From NCBI GenBank assembly GCA_035540915.1, contig DATLFQ010000058.1, positions 1 to 12,782 on the forward strand: a stretch of DNA of 12,782 nucleotides, read 5' to 3'. Shown here one piece after another: positions 7,834 to 12,782 of the stretch. Position numbers and translations under genes: made by a program. The notes below the pieces were generated by a model, which did no database searches, was not told the DNA's origin, and worked only from the letters and a program-made list of their open reading frames with translations. Numbering within the stretch: position 1 is the stretch's first letter; every line of letters starts with the position of its first letter. The stretch is from DATLFQ01 sp035540915. GTDB lineage: Bacteria; Actinomycetota; Acidimicrobiia; Acidimicrobiales; GCA-2861595.

Positions 7834-8615
7834 GTCAGCAGGAGGTCCACGACGGCGGCGGTGTCGGACAGGTCGGCGAGGGTGTGGTCGGCGCCCGCCT
7901 CCCGCAGCTCGCCGAGCGAGAACCGGCCGGTGGCCACGAGGACGCACCGGGCACCGGCGACCCGGGCGCACGCCAGGTCCCGGGGCGTGTCGCCCACCAC
8001 CCAGACCTGGGCCGGGTCGAAGCGGCGCCCGCGCAGCCGGGCCGCCCGTTCGACGGCCAGCGGGACGAGCATCTCGCGGTCGTGGTGGTCGCTGCCGTAG
8101 GCGCCGACCTCCAGGTCCAGCCAGCGGTCCAGGCCGAAGGCGGCGACCTTGACCACCGCGTTGGCCCGGGTGTTGCCGGTCAGCACCGACTGCAGGACCG
8201 AGGGCTCGGCGTGCAGGCGGGCCAGCAGCTCCTCGATGCCGTCGTGGGCCCGGCCCTCGGCCCGGACCTGGTCGGCGGCGGCCGCCAGCTCGGACTCAAG
8301 TCGGGCCAGCACGTCGGGAACCCGGCGCTGCGCCTCGTCGGCGGCCAGGCCGGCGAACGCCAGGATCTCCAGGGCGATGCCGGGATCGGTCTTCCCGCTC
8401 ATCCGCACGGCGTGGTCGCCGGCGGGGCGGCCCAGCACGTGGGCGGCGGCCAGGTCGAACGCCCGCTGGGCGATCCCCGAGGTCGTGAGGAGCGTGCCGT
8501 CGACGTCCCACAGGACCAGCCGATCACTGTGCGCACCGCCGTCCGGGGCGGGGCTCGGGCCCCCGCCTCCGGGAGGACGCCGGGGCTCCGGGGCCCCAGC
8601 CGGGGAGGCGATCAG
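7830..8615 (-). CDS. HAD-superfamily phosphatase (phosphoglycolate phosphatase-like), probable CTG start
   Basis: Predicted cytosolic phosphatase, about 261 residues, with the four HAD motifs: WDVDGTLL (nucleophile D37, acid D39), VLTGNT (motif II), the conserved downstream basic region, and VWVVGDTPRDLACA (motif IV). A cap inserted after motif I makes it a PGPase/Gph-like member; the substrate is unknown. No ATG, GTG or TTG occurs in this frame between the DVDG motif and deep inside the upstream methyltransferase. The best start is CTG at 8615, behind AAGGAGG, and overlapping the methyltransferase TGA as CTGA. This gives a roughly 30-residue Pro/Gly-rich leader before the domain. A CTG just before the domain (at L33), or a sequencing frameshift, are alternatives. 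Its stop shares CTAG with pcnA, convergent. Confidence 0.85.
   Translation of the reverse strand: MIASPAGAPEPRRPPGGGGPSPAPDGGAHSDRLVLWDVDGTLLTTSGIAQRAFDLAAAHVLGRPAGDHAVRMSGKTDPGIALEILAFAGLAADEAQRRVPDVLARLESELAAAADQVRAEGRAHDGIEELLARLHAEPSVLQSVLTGNTRANAVVKVAAFGLDRWLDLEVGAYGSDHHDREMLVPLAVERAARLRGRRFDPAQVWVVGDTPRDLACARVAGARCVLVATGRFSLGELREAGADHTLADLSDTAAVVDLLLT
8564..8610. repeat. GC-rich inverted repeat between methyltransferase and HAD genes
   Basis: CGCCTCC at 8564-8570 and GGAGGCG at 8604-8610 can form a 7-bp outer stem. Inside, GGGGC (8582-8586) pairs with GCCCC (8593-8597). On the transcribed minus strand the fold begins just after the methyltransferase stop and covers roughly the first 17 codons of the HAD gene if CTG is its start. 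There is no T-run, so it is not a typical intrinsic terminator. At this base composition some pairing is expected by chance. Confidence 0.35.
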
Positions 8616-9352
8616 TTCCCCTCCTTGCGGGCCCGGATGACCAGGGTCGGCGGCACGTGGTGCATGCTGTCGTTCCAGTGCTGGCTCCGGGGCCCACTGG
8701 GAAGAGGCGGCGGCTCGAGGACGGCGTCGACCCGGTAGCTCGACCGCACGAGCGCCGTGACGAGGGAGCCGACGGTGTGCGGGTAGCTGGTCAGCTCGGT
8801 GCCGTCGGCGGTCCGCCAGTCGACGGGCGAGGGGTCGAAATACGACCGGACGACGCGCAGGGGGTCCTCGCCGGCCGGGTCGACCATGTGCGACGCAGGG
8901 TGCTCGAGGCTGAAGACCAGCGGCGCCCCCACCCGCAGGACCCGGTGGACCTGGCGGAACACCCGGCCGACGTCTTCCACATAGCCCAGCGCGTAGGCCG
9001 AGAAGACGAGGTCGACCGAGTCGGCCCGCAGGAAGGCCAGGTCGGCCAGGTCGCCGTGGCGAAGCTCGACCCGGACGCCCTCCTCGACGCTGAGCGCCTT
9101 GGCGTACGCCAGCTGCTCGGCCGAGGCGTCGACCCCGATGGCGATGGCGCCCTGCTTTGCGAAGGCGATCGCGTTCTGCGCGCCGCCGCATCCCAGCTCC
9201 ACCACCCGCTTGCCCCGCAGGTCGCCGAGGAGCCGGAGATCGCGCTCGGTCGCGATGTCCGGCCCATACACGGCGACGTCGGTCGGCAGCTGGGCGGCTG
9301 CCTGGTAGGCAGCCGACCAGCGGTTCCATCCAGCGGTGTTGTCGGCGGGCAC
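8612..9352 (-). CDS. Class I SAM-dependent methyltransferase
   Basis: 246-residue Rossmann-fold methyltransferase using S-adenosylmethionine; the substrate is not evident. Motif I is VVELGCGGAQNAIAFAKQG (50-68): the usual third glycine is replaced by a GAQN stretch, a variant I recall from a small-molecule methyltransferase subgroup (GCGGGQN). The acidic end of strand 2 is GVDAS (D75). A HGDLADLAF motif and VDLVFSAYALGYVEDV follow, with FSLEHP later. The N-terminal WNRWSAAYQ is typical of this subgroup. The GTG start at 9352 has only a weak AGGG upstream. It is transcribed ahead of the HAD gene, with stop and start overlapping (CTGA), so the pair is likely coupled. It diverges from the EEP-family gene; the roughly 32-nt gap holds no motif I can defend. 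Confidence 0.88.
   Translation of the reverse strand: MPADNTAGWNRWSAAYQAAAQLPTDVAVYGPDIATERDLRLLGDLRGKRVVELGCGGAQNAIAFAKQGAIAIGVDASAEQLAYAKALSVEEGVRVELRHGDLADLAFLRADSVDLVFSAYALGYVEDVGRVFRQVHRVLRVGAPLVFSLEHPASHMVDPAGEDPLRVVRSYFDPSPVDWRTADGTELTSYPHTVGSLVTALVRSSYRVDAVLEPPPLPSGPRSQHWNDSMHHVPPTLVIRARKEGN
8618..8626 (-). promoter_or_regulatory. Strong Shine-Dalgarno deciding the HAD start
   Basis: AAGGAGGGG on the minus strand carries a full anti-16S match and ends close to the CTG at 8615: four bases separate GGAGG from CTG. It lies inside the last codons of the methyltransferase gene. Since few genes here have such a clear site, it supports initiation at the CTG rather than further downstream. 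Confidence 0.6.
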
Positions 9353-9384
9353 GCCCTGATGTTGCTACAGCTGTGGCCCCTCGC

Positions 9385-10065
9385 GTGAGGGTCATGTCCT
9401 TCAACATCCAGCACGGGCGCCGGCCCGACGGCCGGGTCGACACCGCGGCCCTGGCCCGCTACGTCGCCGGCTGCCGGCCCGACGTCCTCGCCCTGCAGGA
9501 GGTCGACGTCGGCGTCGCCCGGTCCGGCCGGGTCGACCAGGCGGTCGAGGTGGCGCGGGCGGCGGGCATGATCGTCGCCTTCGGGCCGGCCTGCCGCCAG
9601 GGCCGGGGCGGCCGCTACGGCAACGCCCTGCTGGTCCGGGGCGCGCTGTTCGACGTGGCCAACCTGGCCCTGCCGCGCAGCGGTCGCAACGAGCGGCGGG
9701 CCGTGCTGGTGGCCACCGCCGAGGTCGACGGCTGGCGGGTGTCGGTGGCCGCCACCCACCTGTCGGTGGACCCCGGCGAGGTTCGCGACCAGCTCCGGGC
9801 CGCGCTCGACGCGGTGGCGGGCCGGCCCGCGCCACGGGTGCTGGTCGGTGACCTGAACCTGGTTCCGGCCGACGTGACCGCGGCCCTTGACGGCCGGGGA
9901 CTGGTCCTGGCCGACACGGCGGCGCCGACGTTCCCGGCCCACGCGCCGCGAGCGCGGATCGACCACGTCGCCGTCGAGGGGGCGGTGATCGATCGGGTTG
10001 AGGTGCTCGACCGGGCTCAGGTCAGCGACCACCGGGCCCTGGTCGTCGAGCTGTCGGCCCCGTGA
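9385..10065 (+). CDS. Endonuclease/exonuclease/phosphatase (EEP) family protein
   Basis: Compact 226-residue metal-dependent phosphoesterase of the EEP fold (DNase I / ExoIII / sphingomyelinase-like). All active-site motifs are visible: SFNIQHG with N7, LALQEVD with the metal ligand E39, GNALLV, the ATHLS strand with H125, GDLN (D156, N158), IDHVAV (D193, H194) and the terminal SDHRALVVEL with S214-D215-H216. There is no signal peptide or membrane segment, so it should act in the cytoplasm. The substrate could be DNA, RNA, a phosphoinositide or a phospholipid; the sequence does not decide. GTG at 9385 is chosen because V-R-V-M-S-F-N fits the family's N-terminus; GTG 9373 or ATG 9394 are alternatives. 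It ends 4 nt before the convergent ino1 stop. Confidence 0.9.
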   Translation: MRVMSFNIQHGRRPDGRVDTAALARYVAGCRPDVLALQEVDVGVARSGRVDQAVEVARAAGMIVAFGPACRQGRGGRYGNALLVRGALFDVANLALPRSGRNERRAVLVATAEVDGWRVSVAATHLSVDPGEVRDQLRAALDAVAGRPAPRVLVGDLNLVPADVTAALDGRGLVLADTAAPTFPAHAPRARIDHVAVEGAVIDRVEVLDRAQVSDHRALVVELSAP

Positions 10066-10069
10066 GGAA

Positions 10070-11143
10070 TCACTCCCCGGTGGCGAACTCCTCCACCATG
10101 CGGCGGGCGTCCTCGTCGCGGTACTGCACCGGCGGGGACTTCATGAAGTAGGCCGACGGCCCGAGCAGCGGTCCGCCGATGCCCCGGTCCTTGGCCACCT
10201 TGGCGCAGCGCAGCGCGTCGATGATCACGCCGGCCGAGTTGGGCGAGTCCCACACCTCCAGCTTCAGCTCGATGTTCAGCGGCACGTCGCCGAAGTTGCG
10301 GCCCTCCAGGCGGATGTAGGCCCACTTGCGGTCCTCCAGCCACGCCACGTGGTCGGAGGGGCCGATGTGGACGTCGTCGTCGGCGATGCCGTTGTCCAGC
10401 TGGGAGGTGACCGCCTGGGTCTTGGAGATCTTCTTGGACTCCAGGCGCTCGCGCTCGAGCATGTTCTTGAAGTCCATGTTCCCGCCCACGTTGAGCTGGT
10501 AGGTCCGGTCGAGGACCATGCCCCGGTCCTCGAACAGGCGGGCCAGCAGGCGGTGCACGATGGTGGCGCCGACCTGGCTCTTGATGTCGTCGCCCACGAT
10601 GGGGACACCCGCCTCCTCGAAGCGGCGGGCCCACTCCGGATCGCTGGCGATGAACACCGGGATGGCGTTCACGAAGGCCACCTTGGCGTCGATGCAGGCT
10701 TGGGCGTAGTGCTTCTGGGCGGCCTCCGACCCGACGGGCAGGTAGGCCACCAGGACGTCGGCGCCGGAGGCCCGGAGCGCCTCGGTGACGTCCACCGGCT
10801 CGGCCGGCGACTCCTCGACCGTCGCCCGGTAGTACTTCCCGAGGCCGTCGAGGGTGGGGCCCCGCTGCACGGTGACGCCCAGCTCGCCGACGGGCGAGAA
10901 CCGGATGGTGTTGTTCTGGCCGGCGAAGACCGCCTTGCCCAGGTCGAGGCCGACCTTGGCGGCGTCGACGTCGAAGGCGGCGACGAACTCGACGTTGCCC
11001 ACGTGGTAGCCGCCCAGCTCGACGTGCATGAGCCCGGGGACGGTGTCGTTGGGGTCGGCCGAGCGGTAGTACTCGACGCCCTGGACCAGCGAGCTGGCGC
11101 AGTTGCCGACGCCCGCTATGGCGACCTTGACGGTGTTCCTCAC
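10070..11143 (-). CDS. ino1: Inositol-3-phosphate (1L-myo-inositol-1-phosphate) synthase, actinobacterial type
   Basis: Converts glucose-6-phosphate to myo-inositol phosphate with NAD+, the first step to inositol for phosphatidylinositol and, in actinobacteria, mycothiol. It has 357 residues (M. tuberculosis Ino1 is 367). The NAD-binding loop VAIAGVGNCASSLVQG (7-22) is followed by LVAYLPVGSE, NAIPVFIASDPEW, GDDIKSQVGAT and QLNVGGNMDFKNM, all hallmarks of the prokaryotic Ino1 family; KISKTQAV carries catalytic-site lysines. The GTG at 11143 is well supported: AGGAGG precedes it by 7 nt and it overlaps the PadR stop as GTGA. An upstream in-frame start at 11188 lies inside padR and is rejected. 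Coupling to PadR suggests inositol synthesis is under that regulator's control. Confidence 0.97.
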   Translation of the reverse strand: MRNTVKVAIAGVGNCASSLVQGVEYYRSADPNDTVPGLMHVELGGYHVGNVEFVAAFDVDAAKVGLDLGKAVFAGQNNTIRFSPVGELGVTVQRGPTLDGLGKYYRATVEESPAEPVDVTEALRASGADVLVAYLPVGSEAAQKHYAQACIDAKVAFVNAIPVFIASDPEWARRFEEAGVPIVGDDIKSQVGATIVHRLLARLFEDRGMVLDRTYQLNVGGNMDFKNMLERERLESKKISKTQAVTSQLDNGIADDDVHIGPSDHVAWLEDRKWAYIRLEGRNFGDVPLNIELKLEVWDSPNSAGVIIDALRCAKVAKDRGIGGPLLGPSAYFMKSPPVQYRDEDARRMVEEFATGE

Positions 11144-11751
11144 TTGGGATCCTCCTGCCGCTCGGCGGCGATGAGTTGGTCGAGCCACGAGATGTCACGC
11201 TCGGTGGCCTCGGTTCCGTGCTCCAGCAGGGAGCGGGTGTAGGCGTCGAGGCGCTCCCGGCTGGCCCGGATGGCGTCCCGGGCGCGGGCGAGGCGCTCCA
11301 CGAGCAGGGCCCGCCGCCGTTCGAACAGCCCGAGGCGGGCGTCGGCGGGCAGGTAGCGGGCGAAGGCCAGGCGCAGGTTGAACGCCCGGTCGTCGTCGCC
11401 GGAGTTGGAGTCGGTGAGGAGGAGCTCGGCGAACAGCTCCTCCCCCCGCTCGGTGATGCCGTAGACCTTCTTGCCCCGGCTCCCGCGGGTGGTGCGGGCG
11501 GCGGCCCGGCGGGCCCGGAAGGCGAGCAGCTCGCCGCCCAGGGAGCCGGTCATCGGGATGGGGGCGAGGGGCACGGGGTTGGCCTCCACCGCCTTGACGG
11601 CGCCGGCCGCCTCCAGCTTGGCGAGGGTCGGGTAGAGCGAGCCGAACGAGACGCTCGAGAGGGGGCCGAGCACGCTGCTCAGCCGCTTCTTGAGCTCGTA
11701 GCCGTGGAGCTCCTGCTCCTTGAGCAATCCCAGTACCGCCAGTTCCAACAC
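11140..11751 (-). CDS. PadR family transcriptional regulator (Rv0047c-like)
   Basis: Winged-helix repressor of 203 residues. The N-terminal DNA-binding part reads VLELAVLGLLKEQELHGYELKKRL (helices 1-2), then SFGSLYPTLAKLEAAGAV (recognition helix), and after a longer-than-usual Pro/Arg-rich wing, KKVYGITERGEELF. The C-terminal part is helical and charged (FERRRALLVERLARARDAI onward), the PadR dimerisation region of the longer subfamily. I chose GTG 11751 because conserved sequence starts there; the frame is open to a GTG at 11811, but those residues are encoded by the palindromic operator region. A GGGA lies 5 nt before GTG 11751. It is the first gene of a padR-ino1 unit and probably represses its own promoter; the effector is unknown. 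Confidence 0.9.
   Translation of the reverse strand: MLELAVLGLLKEQELHGYELKKRLSSVLGPLSSVSFGSLYPTLAKLEAAGAVKAVEANPVPLAPIPMTGSLGGELLAFRARRAAARTTRGSRGKKVYGITERGEELFAELLLTDSNSGDDDRAFNLRLAFARYLPADARLGLFERRRALLVERLARARDAIRASRERLDAYTRSLLEHGTEATERDISWLDQLIAAERQEDPK
11151..11156 (-). promoter_or_regulatory. Shine-Dalgarno of ino1 (AGGAGG)
   Basis: AGGAGG lies 7 nt before the GTG at 11143, within the last codons of the PadR gene. It decides the ino1 start against the longer reading frame and shows that ino1 is translated strongly in its own right although coupled to PadR. Confidence 0.85.
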
Positions 11752-11770
11752 GTTCGTCCCGGTGTCCTCG

Positions 11771-11792
11771 ATGTATCGATCCGATATATCGG
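11771..11792. promoter_or_regulatory. Probable PadR operator: overlapping TATCG inverted repeats
   Basis: CCGATATATCGG (11781-11792) is a perfect 12-bp palindrome. It overlaps a second inverted repeat, TATCG-ATC-CGATA (11774-11786). Three half-sites alternate in orientation: TATCG at 11774, CGATA at 11782, TATCG at 11787. The stretch is AT-rich against a very GC-rich background and sits between the padR start and its likely -10 box, the usual place for autorepression. Binding by this PadR is inferred from position only. Confidence 0.6.
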
Positions 11793-11796
11793 TACG

Positions 11797-11802
11797 AGCA
11801 TA
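11797..11802 (-). promoter_or_regulatory. Possible -10 box (TATGCT) of padR-ino1
   Basis: TATGCT matches TANNNT and lies just upstream of the palindrome cluster. Transcription would begin near 11790, inside the putative operator, leaving a leader of about 40 nt to GTG 11751. No clear -35 was found in the GC-rich DNA beyond it. Confidence 0.4.
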
Positions 11803-11870
11803 ACGCAGCACGGCGGGCGGCGGGCGCGCACGTCGCCTCGCCGCGGGCGGGCGCTGTGGGGAAGCGCCGC

Positions 11871-11876
11871 TACCCT
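11871..11876 (+). promoter_or_regulatory. Possible -10 box (TACCCT) for a leaderless DUF5318 gene
   Basis: TACCCT matches TANNNT and ends 8 nt before the GTG at 11885, with no purine-rich ribosome-binding site between. The layout fits leaderless transcription from the same intergenic region as padR, on the other strand. Confidence 0.4.
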
Positions 11877-11884
11877 GGGTCGCC

Positions 11885-12301
11885 GTGAGCTTCCGCCCCG
11901 ACGCCGTGCGCGGTGCCCCCGGTGGTGCGGCGCTCCCCGGGCAGATCGACTACCGCATGGCGCGGAACTTCGTCATCAAGGAGTTCCATCGCGGTCGGCT
12001 GTCCAGGCTGGACGTGTGCGACGCCCACCCCGAGCTGCTGCGGGCGGCCAGGGGCATGGGAACGCCGGGCGGCCAGCAGTGCCCGATCTGCGAGGAGCTC
12101 GAGCTGGTGCACGTGGCGTACGCGTTCGGGTCGCACCTTCCGCCGGGCGGCGCCGCGTTCCAGGGGGCTGCCGAGCTGGCCAAGCTCACCCGCCGCGCCG
12201 GCGAGGTGGCGTGCTACGTGGTGGAGGTGTGCACGGGGTGCTCGTGGAACCACCTGGCGCGGACGTACGTGGCGGGCCGGAGGCGGACGAGGTCGGGCTG
12301 A
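11885..12301 (+). CDS. DUF5318 family protein (Rv0049-like), zinc-ribbon-type cysteines
   Basis: 138-residue protein of unknown function matching the actinobacterial family of M. tuberculosis Rv0049. Conserved features are the IDYRMARN helix, VCDAHPELLRAAR (44-56), CPIC (66-69), the AYAFGSHLP segment, and VVEVCTGCSWNHLARTYV with C116 and C119. The two CxxC pairs, about 47 residues apart, look like a zinc ribbon. No signal peptide or membrane helix is seen, so it is cytoplasmic. GTG 11885 is the first start after a TANNNT box; the family core begins about 20 residues later, so a later start cannot be excluded. It is divergent from padR-ino1, as in mycobacteria, where a penicillin-binding protein gene (ponA1) lies downstream. 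Its end overlaps or abuts the next reading frame. Confidence 0.88.
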   Translation: MSFRPDAVRGAPGGAALPGQIDYRMARNFVIKEFHRGRLSRLDVCDAHPELLRAARGMGTPGGQQCPICEELELVHVAYAFGSHLPPGGAAFQGAAELAKLTRRAGEVACYVVEVCTGCSWNHLARTYVAGRRRTRSG

Positions 12302-12782
12302 TCGCCGGGCCGCTGCGCCTGGGCGCGGCGGCCGCGGCGGCGGCGCTGGCGCTCACGTCGTCGGGCGAGGTGGTCTTGCTCGCCTGCCTGCTGGCGCTCG
12401 TCGCCGCCGACGTGCGGGCCGGGGCTGCGGCAGCTGCCGCCCTCCTGGCGCTGGCCGTGCGCTGGGGCTCGACGTCGCTCGACGCCATCTCCGGTGCCCA
12501 GTCGGTGCTCGGCCCCGGCGCGACGCTCGGGTCGCCCGCCGAGGTCGCCGCGTCGTGGTCGGCGGCCGCCGCCCTCGTGCTCTCCGCCCCGCCCGGGTGG
12601 TGGCCCGCCGTCGCCTTCGGGTCGACGACGGCCCTCGCCGTCGCCGGGACGGCGGGTGGTCCTGCCGACGTCGCCCTGCGCCTGGGGGCCGCCGCCGCCG
12701 GCGTCGCCGTCACCGTGGCGGTGGGCCGGCGCCTGGCACCCGGGACGGCCAGGCCAGCCGCGGTGGTCGCCGGGGGCGCCGC
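12238..12782 (+). CDS. Unrecognised Ala/Leu/Val-rich membrane protein, cut by right edge
   Basis: An open frame without a stop runs to the edge and is very hydrophobic. I see segments such as LLACLLALVAADV, AAAAAALLALAVRW, AAAALVLSAPPGWWPAVAFG and LGAAAAGVAVTVAVG, so several membrane helices joined by short loops. I do not recognise the family. The start is uncertain: GTG 12238, inside the DUF5318 gene, follows GGAGG by 10 nt; GTG 12244 is also possible; CTG 12298 overlaps the DUF5318 stop as CTGA, has GAGGT 4 nt upstream and would start right at the first hydrophobic stretch. The opposite strand also has an open frame here, but it is low-complexity Ala/Ser/Pro. Cotranscription with DUF5318 is likely. 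In mycobacteria ponA1 occupies this place, but nothing here resembles a penicillin-binding protein. Confidence 0.6.
   Translation, partial: MLVEPPGADVRGGPEADEVGLIAGPLRLGAAAAAAALALTSSGEVVLLACLLALVAADVRAGAAAAAALLALAVRWGSTSLDAISGAQSVLGPGATLGSPAEVAASWSAAAALVLSAPPGWWPAVAFGSTTALAVAGTAGGPADVALRLGAAAAGVAVTVAVGRRLAPGTARPAAVVAGGA

Noticed and set aside
6412..7971. Long minus-strand frame opposite pcnA
   Set aside because: The plus strand carries all class II nucleotidyltransferase and HD motifs; the antisense product is a composition artefact.
8521..8614. Intrinsic terminator between the methyltransferase and HAD genes
   Set aside because: The hairpin potential is real but there is no T-run on the minus strand, and the stop-start overlap with a strong Shine-Dalgarno argues for co-expression.
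8616..9443. Upstream extension of the HAD frame through the methyltransferase gene
   Set aside because: That part is the methyltransferase read in another frame; it is Arg/Pro/Gly-rich and would make a chimeric 537-residue protein with no domain in the first half.
8791..10032. Minus-strand frame spanning the methyltransferase and EEP genes
   Set aside because: It runs out of frame through the methyltransferase and antisense to a complete EEP domain, and has no motif of its own.
11752..11811. Longer N-terminus for the PadR regulator (start at 11811)
   Set aside because: These 20 codons coincide with the likely -10 box and palindromic operator, and PadR relatives begin at the VLELAVLGLL segment.
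12186..12713. Minus-strand frame opposite the right-edge membrane protein
   Set aside because: It is Ala/Ser/Pro low complexity. Both frames share third codon positions, so GC3 does not separate them, but only the plus strand gives coherent hydrophobic helices and follows DUF5318 without a gap.
1..12782. Mobile elements, CRISPR repeats, tRNA or rRNA genes, phage or defence genes
   Set aside because: Reading both strands I found no transposase or integrase motifs, no regularly spaced direct repeats, no cloverleaf-like or rRNA-like sequence, and no base-composition break large enough to suggest an island.

Overview
The window is very GC-rich, gene-dense, and uses mostly GTG and ATG starts with a few TTG or CTG. 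The gene content points to an actinobacterium (Actinomycetota), possibly a non-model class such as Acidimicrobiia; the class is inference only. The case rests on synteny: murJ / DUF6049 secreted protein / pcnA, and ino1 / PadR regulator / DUF5318, are actinobacterial blocks known from Mycobacterium tuberculosis (Rv3910-Rv3909-Rv3907c and Rv0046c-Rv0047c-Rv0049). No mobile element, CRISPR array, tRNA or rRNA gene was seen.

Left part (1-6398, minus strand): a tightly packed, probably single transcription unit reading right to left. It runs GNAT acetyltransferase, DUF6049 exported membrane-anchored protein, MurJ lipid II flippase, DegV fatty-acid-binding protein, then a transmembrane Ser/Thr kinase that leaves the window. 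Junctions are a 4-nt GTGA overlap or gaps of 7, 13 and 33 nt. The theme is cell envelope: lipid II export, an exported protein of unknown role, a fatty-acid carrier, and an envelope-sensing kinase.

Middle (6457-10065): pcnA (tRNA CCA-adding enzyme) diverges from the GNAT gene. It meets a HAD phosphatase head-on, the two stop codons sharing one CTAG. The HAD gene follows a SAM methyltransferase and seems to start at CTG, behind a strong Shine-Dalgarno, in a CTGA overlap. A small endonuclease/exonuclease/phosphatase-family enzyme diverges from the methyltransferase and converges on ino1.

Right part (10070-12782): ino1 (inositol-1-phosphate synthase, feeding phosphatidylinositol and probably mycothiol) is translationally coupled behind a PadR regulator. 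The intergenic region beyond PadR is AT-rich for this genome and carries a cluster of TATCG inverted repeats that looks like an autoregulatory operator. On its other side are a DUF5318 zinc-ribbon-like protein and the start of an unrecognised Ala/Leu/Val-rich membrane protein cut by the right edge.

The annotation is mostly conserved actinobacterial chromosome rather than an accessory island. I do not see a clear new multi-gene system. The points most worth a second look are the probable CTG starts, the PadR operator array, the TANNNT boxes set directly before start codons (leaderless transcription), and the separation of an active-looking kinase from a MurJ that lacks the pseudokinase tail known in mycobacteria.
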